Shown: piece after piece, positions 7,976 to 14,382 of the stretch
Position numbering within the stretch: position 1 is the stretch's first letter
Layout of the letters: each line of letters begins with the position of its first letter
From: CAMCQY01 sp044370415
GTDB lineage: Bacteria > Planctomycetota > Planctomycetia > Pirellulales > UBA1268
Assembly: GCA_044370415.1 (NCBI GenBank)
Contig: JBILVO010000038.1
Span: 1 to 28,698, forward strand
DNA: 28,698 nucleotides
Direction: 5' to 3'
Position numbers and translations under genes: made by a program
The notes under the pieces: model-generated
Databases searched by the model: none
What the model was told of the DNA's origin: nothing
Seen by the model: only the letters and a program-made list of their open reading frames with translations

Positions 7976-9040
7976 ATGCCTCGCGCCACCGTCCGATCGA
8001 CCATCGCCGCGATCCTGCTGGCCGCGGGCCTGGCCGCCGGCGGGGCGATCGTGCGGGCCGCCGTCACGCCGTCCGGCCTCGTGCCCGCCGCCACCGCGTG
8101 GATCGAGGCGCTCGTGCCGGAGCAGCGGGCCCGGGCGCTCAGGCCGCTCGACGACCAGCGTCGCACCGACTGGCACTTCATCCCCAAGTTCGAGCGGAAG
8201 GGCCTGTCGCTGCGGGACATGAATCCGGCGCAGCAGAAGCTGGCGATGGAGCTGCTGCGGTCGGCCGTGTCGCAGTCGGGCTACGACAAGTCGGCCGCGA
8301 TCATGCAGCTCGACGAGATCCTGCGGATCCTCGAGGCGGAGAAGGCGAAGAACGTCCGCGATCCGCAGCGGTACTTCTTCACGATCTTCGGCACGCCGGC
8401 GGACAACGGTGGCTGGACCCTGTCGGTGGAGGGGCACCACCTGTCACTCAACTTCGTGGTCCGCGACGGCCGGATCGTCGACTCCACGCCGCAGTTCATG
8501 GGCGCGAACCCGGCTGTCGTGAAGACGACCTTCGCGGGGCTGCCCGCCACGGGCGTGCGGGTGCTGCGCGACGAGGAGGAAGTCGGCTTCGAGCTCGTAC
8601 GTGCACTCGACGGAACGCAGCGGTCGAAGGCGATCATCGCGGCAGAGGCGCCGAAGGACATCCGCGGCGCCGGCGAGCCGCAGCCGTCGCGAGATCCGGC
8701 GGCGGGCATCCGCTTCGCAGACCTCACGGCCCCCCAGCGGCAGCTCCTCCGCCGGCTCGTCGACGCCTACTGCGGATCGGTGACGGCCGACGTGGCCGCC
8801 GAACGGCTGGGCCTGATCGAGGCTGCCGACGGCGGGGCTGATGGCAAGGGCTGGGACGCGGTGCGATTCGCCTGGCAGGGCCGCCTCGAGCCGGGGGTTG
8901 GGCACGGCTACCGCGTCGAGGGGCCGACATTCGTGATCGAGTTCGTGAACGTGCAGCCCGACGCCGAGGGCAACCCGGCCAACCACATCCACTGCGTGTG
9001 GCGCGACAAGACGGGCGACTTCGATTCGCCCGCTGGGTAG
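7976..9040 (+). CDS. DUF3500 family secreted protein
   Basis: This protein of 354 aa starts with a signal peptide (MPRATVRST, then an Ala/Leu-rich core to about residue 30). The mature part matches DUF3500: an early block with QRARALRPLDD and WHFIPKFERKGLSL, the segment LDEILRILEAE, a RYFFTIFGTP block, then GWTLSVEGHHLSLNF with the conserved paired His, a C-terminal block with YRVEGPTFVIEF, and a final HIHCVWRD. The biochemical role of DUF3500 is not known; the conserved His residues suggest metal or ligand binding. The start ATG 7976 has an AGGAG Shine-Dalgarno about 8 nt upstream. It follows the LRR gene closely. The 3' end opens onto a 451-bp convergent gap. Confidence 0.88.
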   Translation: MPRATVRSTIAAILLAAGLAAGGAIVRAAVTPSGLVPAATAWIEALVPEQRARALRPLDDQRRTDWHFIPKFERKGLSLRDMNPAQQKLAMELLRSAVSQSGYDKSAAIMQLDEILRILEAEKAKNVRDPQRYFFTIFGTPADNGGWTLSVEGHHLSLNFVVRDGRIVDSTPQFMGANPAVVKTTFAGLPATGVRVLRDEEEVGFELVRALDGTQRSKAIIAAEAPKDIRGAGEPQPSRDPAAGIRFADLTAPQRQLLRRLVDAYCGSVTADVAAERLGLIEAADGGADGKGWDAVRFAWQGRLEPGVGHGYRVEGPTFVIEFVNVQPDAEGNPANHIHCVWRDKTGDFDSPAG

Positions 9041-9180
9041 AACGCAGCCGAGTTTCGGCGGGTCGTGCAGTCTGGAGCCAGTCTGGAGCGATCGCCGCCG
9101 GGACGGCAGAAGTCTCCTGGCGGGATGATTTCGCGCGACGTTTCCGAGCGCTGCATTCGTCCTGGGAGTGCGAAATCCTC

Positions 9181-9211
9181 CAAGCTCGTCGAGCTTCCGC
9201 CGATCCCGGCT
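9181..9211 (+). repeat. 31-bp dispersed repeat, copy 1
   Basis: These 31 bases recur in inverted orientation at 13871-13901 with one difference. The first half is a hairpin (AAGCTC, 3-nt loop, GAGCTT), and the single difference falls in that loop (GTC here, GTT in the other copy). The second half is the non-palindromic CCGCCGATCCCGGCT. Both copies lie in gaps between convergent genes. Confidence 0.8.
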
Positions 9212-9297
9212 GGCCTTCGTGTTGTCGATGTGCTGATTTCACGCCAACTGCGGGCGACCGATTGACGCGAGTCGCTCGGTGTGCTGAAGCAGAAGGC

Positions 9298-9438
9298 GAG
9301 GGGCTATCCGTGCCCTGAGAGCCGGCGTAGCTGACAAGCGTAGCCATGGATGGCGGAGCGTAGTCAGCTCCGAGAGAGCGAAGGCCTGGAGGGCCGGAGC
9401 GAGCGTCCGGCGACGGGGCACGGGTAGCCCGGAGCCGT
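9298..9438. repeat. 141-bp dispersed structured repeat, copy B
   Basis: This is the second copy of the element at 5769-5909, the same length and ungapped. The outer stem is kept despite sequence change: relative to copy A, one G-C pair has become A-T and one A-T pair has become G-C, and two more changes give G-U pairs, with one mismatch at the very base. The inner stem (cgtagctgac with gtcagctccg) has one mismatch. It lies in the gap between the convergent DUF3500 and four-TM protein genes. Confidence 0.85.
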
Positions 9439-9491
9439 GTTGGGCGAGTTGGCCTTTTCACCCCACGGGTGCCGCACGAGACCTCGACCGT

Positions 9492-11153
9492 TCACAGCTT
9501 CATAAAAAGGCCGATGTCGTCGTTGCCCCCCAGGTTTTCGACGTTGGCACGCACCGGGCCTCCGTCGTCCTCACCGTCGGGGCCGACGGAGTAGACCGTC
9601 CAGTCGGTGTCGGTTCGCCGCAGCAGGAGCGGCTTGTCGGTCGCGAAGGGATCCCGCGGCACGGAACGCAGCTGGCCCGGCACGAGTTCGTCGAGCGTGG
9701 CCGGCAGGCCGCCGGCGGCGAGCCGCTGCCGGGTGGCCGCCACGAGCGTTGCTGCAACTTCGTGCGCCGACTGCGATTGCACCCGGCTGCGGCAGATGCC
9801 GCTGAGTGCCGGCGTCATGAGCGATGTGATCAGTCCCTGATTCCTCACCGTCAGCGACTTCTCGATCTCTTCGGCCCGCTTCTTCATCTCCGGCCAGGCA
9901 GGCGGACTCGCTGTCAGCTGCTGGAATTGCTTCAGGTACGCCCGGTAAGCGGCAATGTCGTCCGACACGAAGAAGGCGCGGAACAGGCAGGAGAGCGGCG
10001 CGAGCAGCGGATTGCCGGGCGCGAGGGGAGGGCCATTCCCGGCAAGAGCTCCGAGGTGACCGACGTTCATCCGGCCGTCGGCCAGGTCGGCGAGGATCGA
10101 CAGACCAAACGCCTCCTCGCCGTACAAGTGCTTGGCGATCGAGGGCACCGATCTCACGAGATCGTTGATCTCGGGGGCGTCGAGGGCGGGAAGATCGGAC
10201 TTCCGCAACTGTGGCAGCACGTCGGCAAGCGTCGTCAGGGCCATCCGGTCGGTCGCGATGCCGACGAGCGCCGAAACCAGGATCGGCTCGGCCGAGGCGT
10301 GGCGGCCCATCCGCCCGATGCGGACGACGTCGCGGAGCGCCGCTGCTGCGTCGCCGTCGGCGGCCTCGCGGCGGGCGGCCAGCGCGAGCAGCCTGGCGGA
10401 GGTTCGCAGCGACTGCAGCTCGGGCAGAACCATGTCGATCGACGGCCGTGTCCAGTCGCGGGTGAACCGGCAGGTGTCGCGGTCGGCGGCCCGACGCAGC
10501 AGGTCGAGCGTGCCGCGGTGGCGGGCCAGGAGGTCGGTCACCGCCGGGCTGCCGATGTCGGCGTCGGCGGGGTTCTGGAGCGGTGACGACTCGTCGTTGC
10601 GGGCCGACTCGGCGTCGACCTCACGAAATGCCTGCAGGTAGAGCGGGGCGGCGTTGTCGGCGTCGGCGACCACCGGCGGCAGATTCGCCTGCATGAGCTG
10701 CGCCGCCTCGAGCCGCAGGTAGGGGGCCTGTGCGGCGACGGCGTTGTCGATGAAGAGCAGTGCGCCGGCGGAGCAGGCCTTCGCGAGGAGAAACATCGCC
10801 GCCAAGCCCACGAGCGGCCAGCGGGCGGCGAGCGGCACGGGCTCGGAAGAAAATCGCAGCGGCGCGTAGTTCTTCCTCGTGAGCCCCGCCCACACGATCC
10901 ACCAGCAGCCGATCGCCGCCGAGAGAAAGGTGGTGATCGTGGGGGCGAACCAGTTGTTCGCCAGCGGACGGGGGCCGAACGCCAGAAACCAGGTGACTGC
11001 CACCGCCGGTGCGAGCGCCAGGAGCGGCACGAGCAGCGCCAGGGCCTCGAGCAGCCAGCGAAACCGGCGGACCCGCGCTGCGGCGGCCGTGAGCGTGGCC
11101 GACCAGAGGAGGCAGGCGGCGAGGACCGCCAGGAAGAAGAACAGGTGGCCCAT
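9492..11153 (-). CDS. Four-TM membrane protein with pseudopilin-like C-terminal motif
   Basis: I do not recognise this 553-aa protein as a named family. Four hydrophobic segments lie at about 1-21, 33-59, 67-91 and 108-133, followed by about 400 mostly soluble, Ala/Leu-rich residues that look helical. The C-terminus from residue 500 has RDPFATDKPLLLRR and then VYSVGPDGEDDGG; similar endings occur in planctomycete proteins related to type II secretion pseudopilins, where the Asp-rich loop may bind Ca2+. The start ATG (11151-11153) has a strong GAAGGAG Shine-Dalgarno and overlaps the upstream stop by one base (TGATG), so translation is coupled to the small one-TM gene. With that gene and the sigma-factor remnant it forms an ECF-type operon. 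It could be the regulated or sensing component, which is inference. Confidence 0.8.
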   Translation of the reverse strand: MGHLFFFLAVLAACLLWSATLTAAAARVRRFRWLLEALALLVPLLALAPAVAVTWFLAFGPRPLANNWFAPTITTFLSAAIGCWWIVWAGLTRKNYAPLRFSSEPVPLAARWPLVGLAAMFLLAKACSAGALLFIDNAVAAQAPYLRLEAAQLMQANLPPVVADADNAAPLYLQAFREVDAESARNDESSPLQNPADADIGSPAVTDLLARHRGTLDLLRRAADRDTCRFTRDWTRPSIDMVLPELQSLRTSARLLALAARREAADGDAAAALRDVVRIGRMGRHASAEPILVSALVGIATDRMALTTLADVLPQLRKSDLPALDAPEINDLVRSVPSIAKHLYGEEAFGLSILADLADGRMNVGHLGALAGNGPPLAPGNPLLAPLSCLFRAFFVSDDIAAYRAYLKQFQQLTASPPAWPEMKKRAEEIEKSLTVRNQGLITSLMTPALSGICRSRVQSQSAHEVAATLVAATRQRLAAGGLPATLDELVPGQLRSVPRDPFATDKPLLLRRTDTDWTVYSVGPDGEDDGGPVRANVENLGGNDDIGLFMKL

Positions 11154-11599
11154 CAGAAATCTCCTTCGAGCAGGCGGCGGACGCGGAACGGTTCGGGAAG
11201 GCGGGCTGCGGGGCCGCTATCATCGACGCGGGACGGCTGCGACGCCAGCCTCACGTATGACGACGGCGAATGGGCAGCCGGAAGCATCTCGGCGGCCACT
11301 CCAGCGGCCAGCACCCGCTCGGCCAGCGACGGCACGCGGCGGGTCTCCCGCCCCGTGGCGCTGGTCGCGACGGTCGCCAGCCACGGCGCAAGCAGCAGGA
11401 CGGCCATGAGCGTTGCAGCGACCGCCCACGGCATGCCGTCCAGCGTGGCGATGGCAGATGCCGGGCGGCTTGCGAGCACGTCGTCGACGGCCGCGAGCAC
11501 CCGGCCGCACAGGGCCGGCGAGGGCACGGCCGATTGCTTCCACTGTAGGGGCAGCGCGAGCGGGTCGGTGGCGTCGCGGTCGTCGAGGCGGTCGGTCAT
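11153..11599 (-). CDS. Small one-TM protein, candidate anti-sigma factor
   Basis: The product of 148 aa has a polar N-terminus of about 50 residues, a single membrane segment at about 55-80 (PWAVAATLMAVLLLAPWLATVAT) and an outer tail of about 65 residues. That topology and its place directly behind a sigma-70 region 4 sequence suggest an anti-sigma factor. It lacks the HxxxCxxC zinc motif of ZAS-type anti-sigmas, so the assignment rests on position and topology only. The ATG overlaps the stop of the sigma frame by 4 nt (ATGA), and its own stop overlaps the next ATG (TGATG). Those overlaps indicate one transcript and coupled translation. It is otherwise unrecognised. Confidence 0.75.
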   Translation of the reverse strand: MTDRLDDRDATDPLALPLQWKQSAVPSPALCGRVLAAVDDVLASRPASAIATLDGMPWAVAATLMAVLLLAPWLATVATSATGRETRRVPSLAERVLAAGVAAEMLPAAHSPSSYVRLASQPSRVDDSGPAARLPEPFRVRRLLEGDF

Positions 11600-11801
11600 C
11601 GCGCGGCCTCCGGAGGCGTCACCGCGGCGCGGAGCTTGTCGAGCGCCGCCCGGTAGCGGCCGGCGGCGGTGTTGATGTTCGTGCCCAGGACGGCGGCGAT
11701 CTGGCTCACGTGAGGCCGCCGTCGTTCTTCAGCGACACCACTTCGCGCTGCGCTGCGGGCAGCCGCGCGACGGCCGCCGCCAGTTCGTCGTCGGCCGGGT
11801 T
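11596..11801 (-). pseudogene. ECF sigma factor remnant (region 4 only, frameshifted)
   Basis: Two minus-strand frames together encode a sigma-70 region 4. The first reads DDELAAAVARLPAAQREVV and SLKNDGGLT and stops at TGA 11706-11708. The second, from about 11714, continues SQIAAVLGTNINTAAGRYR and ALDKLRAAV to a stop at 11596-11598. The join falls inside the GLT-xSQIA helix-turn-helix and needs one extra base, so a 1-nt loss is likely. No region 2 (core-binding and -10 recognition) is visible upstream in any minus frame before the sulfite reductase gene at 12013. The gene is therefore truncated as well as frameshifted. A sequencing error could explain the shift but not the missing region 2. 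The coupled downstream genes remain intact. Confidence 0.75.
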
Positions 11802-12012
11802 CGACGTGTTGCCATGTGGGGTCCCTCGTCGTCCTCCGCCGAAACTCGCCATCCACAAGGAGCCGCGAGCGGGCCAATTGTGTGCGCGGCCGGTCGTATC
11901 GCCCCCGCAGCCGGAATCGCCTATCCTAGTGTGGTGTGAAACGGCCTCGCGTGCCTGTTTCGTCGCCTCGCTGCCCCGGCCACGCCTCCCTTCGAACCCC
12001 TGGCAGGACACC

Positions 12013-13773
12013 ATGTCAGACGACACCCCCGCCGCCAACCCAGCCCCCAAGCCCAGCGCCGTGGAGGAGTTCAAGCTCGCCAGCGACTATCTCAAGGGAG
12101 ACATCCCGCAGGAGCTCGTCGACGGTTCCGGCGGCTTCGGCAAGGGGAGCGTGCAGCTGCTCAAGAACCACGGCACCTATCAGCAGGAGGACCGCGAGGC
12201 CCGCAAGGCCGGGAAATCGGGCAAGGCCCCGCGCGAGATCAGCTTCATGGTCCGCACACGGATTCCCGGCGGCAAGCTCACCGCCGCCCAGATGCTCGCG
12301 GAGATCGACCTCGGCGACGAGTGCGCCAACGGCACCGTCCGCCTGACGACGCGGCAGGGCATCCAGCACCACGGCATCGTGAAGGGGGACCTCAAGGCCA
12401 CGATCCAGCGGATCAACGAGATCCAGCTGACCACGCTCGCCGCCTGCGGCGACGTGGAGCGGAACGTGATGTGCTGCCCGGCCTGCGTGCGGAACAACCC
12501 GGTCCGCGACGAGATGATGGCCATGGCCGAGAAGCTCGCCGCGCACCTGGCCCCGCGGACGCGGGCCTACCACGAGATCTGGCTCACCGACCCCGACACC
12601 GGCGAGCAGACGCTGGCGGGAGGGGGATCGGATGGAAAAGACGTCGAACCGATCTACGGGCCAACCTATCTACCGCGGAAGTTCAAGACCGCCTTCGGCT
12701 TGCCGGAGGACAACTGCACCGACGTCTACGCCAACGATCTCGGCTTTCTCGTCGTCCACGAACATGGAAAAATTCTCGGCTACAACGTGCTGGCCGGCGG
12801 CGGCATGGGCGTCACGCCGAGCGCCGCGAAGACGTTCCCCGCGCTCGCGAAGCGGCTGGGATTCGTGCCGCCGGAGCAGGTGCTCGACATCGCCACGGCG
12901 ATCGTGAAGGTGCAGCGAGACTTCGGCAACCGCTCCGACCGCAAGGTGGCCCGCCTCAAGTACACGATCCATACCATGGGCCTGGAGAACTTCCGGGCCA
13001 AGGTGGAGGAATACTTCGGCCGGAAGCTCGCCCCCTGCCATCCCGCCGACGTCCACGGCTTCGACGACCACATCGGCTGGTTCGAGCAGGGGGACGGGAA
13101 GTATTCGTACGGGCTCAACGTCGAGAACGGCCGGATCCTCGACAAGGAGGGCTTCCGCCTCAAGACGGCGATCCGCCAGATCCTGCGGGACGTGGCGCCG
13201 GGCGTGCGGATCACGGCGCACCAGAGCATCCTCTTCACCGACCTGTACGTCACCGACCGCGCGAAGATCGCGGAGATCCTCCACGCCCACGGCGTGAAGA
13301 CGTCGGAGGAGATCTCGACGGTGCGGCGCTGGAGCATGGCCTGCGTGGCCCTGCCCACCTGCGGCCTGGCCGTGGCCGAGAGCGAGCGGGTGCTGCCCGA
13401 CCTCATCGACAGCCTGGAGCCGGAGGTGGCGAAACTCGGCCTCGCCCACGATGCCTTCACGATCCGCATGACGGGCTGCCCGAACGCCTGCGCCCGGCCC
13501 TACAACTCCGACATCGGCATCGTGGGCCGGACGCTCGGCAAGTACACGCTCTTCATCGGCGGCCGGCTGCTCGGCGACCGGCTCAACACCGAGTACAAGG
13601 ACCTCGTGCCCTTCGAGAGTCTCGGCCAGGAGATCACCGCGGTGCTCGCCTGCTACAAGGCGGAGCGGCACTCCGGCGAGACGCTCGGCGACTTCTGCCA
13701 CCGCAAGGGCGTCGACGGCGTGCGGACGTGGGCGGATGAATGGCTCGCCGGCAGCCGCGGCCACCGGGCGTGA
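12013..13773 (+). CDS. cysI: Assimilatory sulfite reductase hemoprotein (CysI/Sir type)
   Basis: This 586-aa protein carries sirohaem and a [4Fe-4S] cluster and reduces sulfite to sulfide for cysteine synthesis in the cytoplasm. The start of the fold reads SDYLKGDIPQELVDG, then HGTYQQEDREAR, which is CysI-like and unlike nitrite reductases. The sirohaem-contacting segment is LTTRQGIQHHGI. The cluster ligands are C444 and C450 (ACVALPTCGLAVAESER) and C489 and C493 (TGCPNACARP), the order and spacing of E. coli CysI. No CysJ flavoprotein gene is nearby, so the donor (ferredoxin or CysJ) is unresolved. The ATG at 12013 directly precedes the conserved N-terminal block. It is divergent from the sigma-factor remnant and ends at a convergent gap with a candidate intrinsic terminator about 140 bp downstream. 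Confidence 0.92.
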   Translation: MSDDTPAANPAPKPSAVEEFKLASDYLKGDIPQELVDGSGGFGKGSVQLLKNHGTYQQEDREARKAGKSGKAPREISFMVRTRIPGGKLTAAQMLAEIDLGDECANGTVRLTTRQGIQHHGIVKGDLKATIQRINEIQLTTLAACGDVERNVMCCPACVRNNPVRDEMMAMAEKLAAHLAPRTRAYHEIWLTDPDTGEQTLAGGGSDGKDVEPIYGPTYLPRKFKTAFGLPEDNCTDVYANDLGFLVVHEHGKILGYNVLAGGGMGVTPSAAKTFPALAKRLGFVPPEQVLDIATAIVKVQRDFGNRSDRKVARLKYTIHTMGLENFRAKVEEYFGRKLAPCHPADVHGFDDHIGWFEQGDGKYSYGLNVENGRILDKEGFRLKTAIRQILRDVAPGVRITAHQSILFTDLYVTDRAKIAEILHAHGVKTSEEISTVRRWSMACVALPTCGLAVAESERVLPDLIDSLEPEVAKLGLAHDAFTIRMTGCPNACARPYNSDIGIVGRTLGKYTLFIGGRLLGDRLNTEYKDLVPFESLGQEITAVLACYKAERHSGETLGDFCHRKGVDGVRTWADEWLAGSRGHRA

Positions 13774-13870
13774 ACTGCGGCCGGCAGCTGGAGCGCGTCG
13801 CGTCCTCGGCGGCTCTGCGAGCCCAGGCGACAGAGTTGGAGCGATGCCCCGACACGCCCGGCAAACGGGG

Positions 13871-13901
13871 AGCCGGGATCGGCGGAAGCTCAACGAGCTT
13901 G
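13871..13901 (-). repeat. 31-bp dispersed repeat, copy 2
   Basis: This is the reverse complement of 9181-9211 with one loop difference. The AAGCTC/GAGCTT stem and the flanking CCGCCGATCCCGGCT are intact. It lies 9 bp before the T-tract terminator hairpin. Confidence 0.8.
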
Positions 13902-13910
13902 TTCTCCGCA

Positions 13911-13933
13911 AAACACCGCATCCTGCGGTTTTT
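13911..13933 (+). terminator. Candidate intrinsic terminator of the sulfite reductase gene
   Basis: ACCGCA (13915-13920) and TGCGGT (13924-13929) form a perfect 6-bp stem with loop TCC, followed by TTTT. Upstream is AAAC, so a weaker terminator could also work for the opposite strand, which would suit two convergent genes. Confidence 0.65.
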
Positions 13934-13938
13934 GCTTG

Positions 13939-13982
13939 GCGGGCATCCGCCCGCTGGTGCTGCGCTCGGCATCCTGCCGAGC
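13939..13982. repeat. Two further hairpins with an ATCC/TCC loop
   Basis: GCGGGC-ATCC-GCCCGC (13939-13954) and GCTCGGCA-TCC-TGCCGAGC (13964-13982) are perfect 6-bp and 8-bp stems. With the terminator stem at 13915-13929 they make three hairpins in 68 bp, all with CATCC across the loop. The stems differ in sequence while the loop is kept. Confidence 0.7.
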
Positions 13983-14100
13983 AGTCGACCACCTTGCCGA
14001 GAACCGAGTCGGGGATCGGTGCGAGGATTCCGAGCGTTTGGCCGCTTCGGCCACAGCGAGGGAACTCGTACCGTCACCGACGGCGTCAGTTCATGCGGCG

Positions 14101-14382
14101 GTCGCTCAGGACGGAAGATCGTCCCACATCGGACGACTCTGACCACGCGTGGCTCCGGCATCGTGCCGGCCCACGCTTGCGGACCTCCGGTCCGACGTGC
14201 AGTGCCGGGCCTCGATGCCCGGCGGTCGCTCAGGACGGAAGATCGTCCCACATCGGACGACTGTGATCACGCGTGGCTCCGGCGTCGTGCCGGCCCACGC
14301 TTGCGGACCTCCGGTCCGACGTGCAGTGCCGGGCCTCGATGCCCGGCGGTCGCTCAGGACGGAAGATCGTCCCACATCGGAC
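14101..14382. repeat. 124-bp tandem repeat, two full units plus a 34-bp partial
   Basis: Units begin at 14101, 14225 and 14349, a constant period of 124 bp. The first two units are nearly identical; small differences cluster after TCGGACGACT. The third diverges after about 34 bp, where the acetyltransferase coding sequence continues. Each full unit can form TCGTCC-CACATC-GGACGA, a compound stem GCGTGG/CCACGC enclosing CCGGC/GCCGG, GGACC-TCC-GGTCC and GCCGGGC-CTCGAT-GCCCGGC. The partial unit encodes the last residues and stop of the acetyltransferase gene. Confidence 0.9.

Larger units (their letters stand above)
9041..9491. other. Convergent intergenic region (451 bp) with two repeat families
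   Basis: No gene is supported here. From left to right it holds a small hairpin CCGA-GTT-TCGG just after the DUF3500 stop, a perfect 11-bp tandem duplication (cagtctggagc twice, 9068-9089), a 31-bp repeat at 9181-9211 and the 141-bp repeat copy B at 9298-9438. Short open frames exist on both strands but have no start signals or family resemblance. Confidence 0.7.
13774..14353. other. Hairpin-dense convergent intergenic region (580 bp)
   Basis: No protein gene is supported. In order it contains the inverted 31-bp repeat, three consecutive hairpins sharing a CATCC loop motif (the first with a T-tract), the perfect hairpin TGGCCG-CTT-CGGCCA at 14039-14053, and two full units of a 124-bp tandem repeat, with a third partial unit entering the acetyltransferase gene. 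Sulfite reductase and the acetyltransferase converge here. Confidence 0.75.

Noticed and set aside
12013..13773. Ferredoxin-nitrite reductase (NirA) rather than sulfite reductase
   Set aside because: The whole SDYLKGDIPQ to HGTYQQEDRE N-terminal block and the spacing of the four cluster cysteines match CysI more closely. The two families are related, so this is a preference and not proof.
14101..14382. CRISPR array
   Set aside because: The 124-bp units are directly adjacent with no variable spacers, only two are complete, and no cas genes are near.
14101..14382. Integron attC array
   Set aside because: The units are hairpin-rich and of attC-like length but carry no gene cassettes between them and no convincing R' and R'' core sites; no integrase is present.
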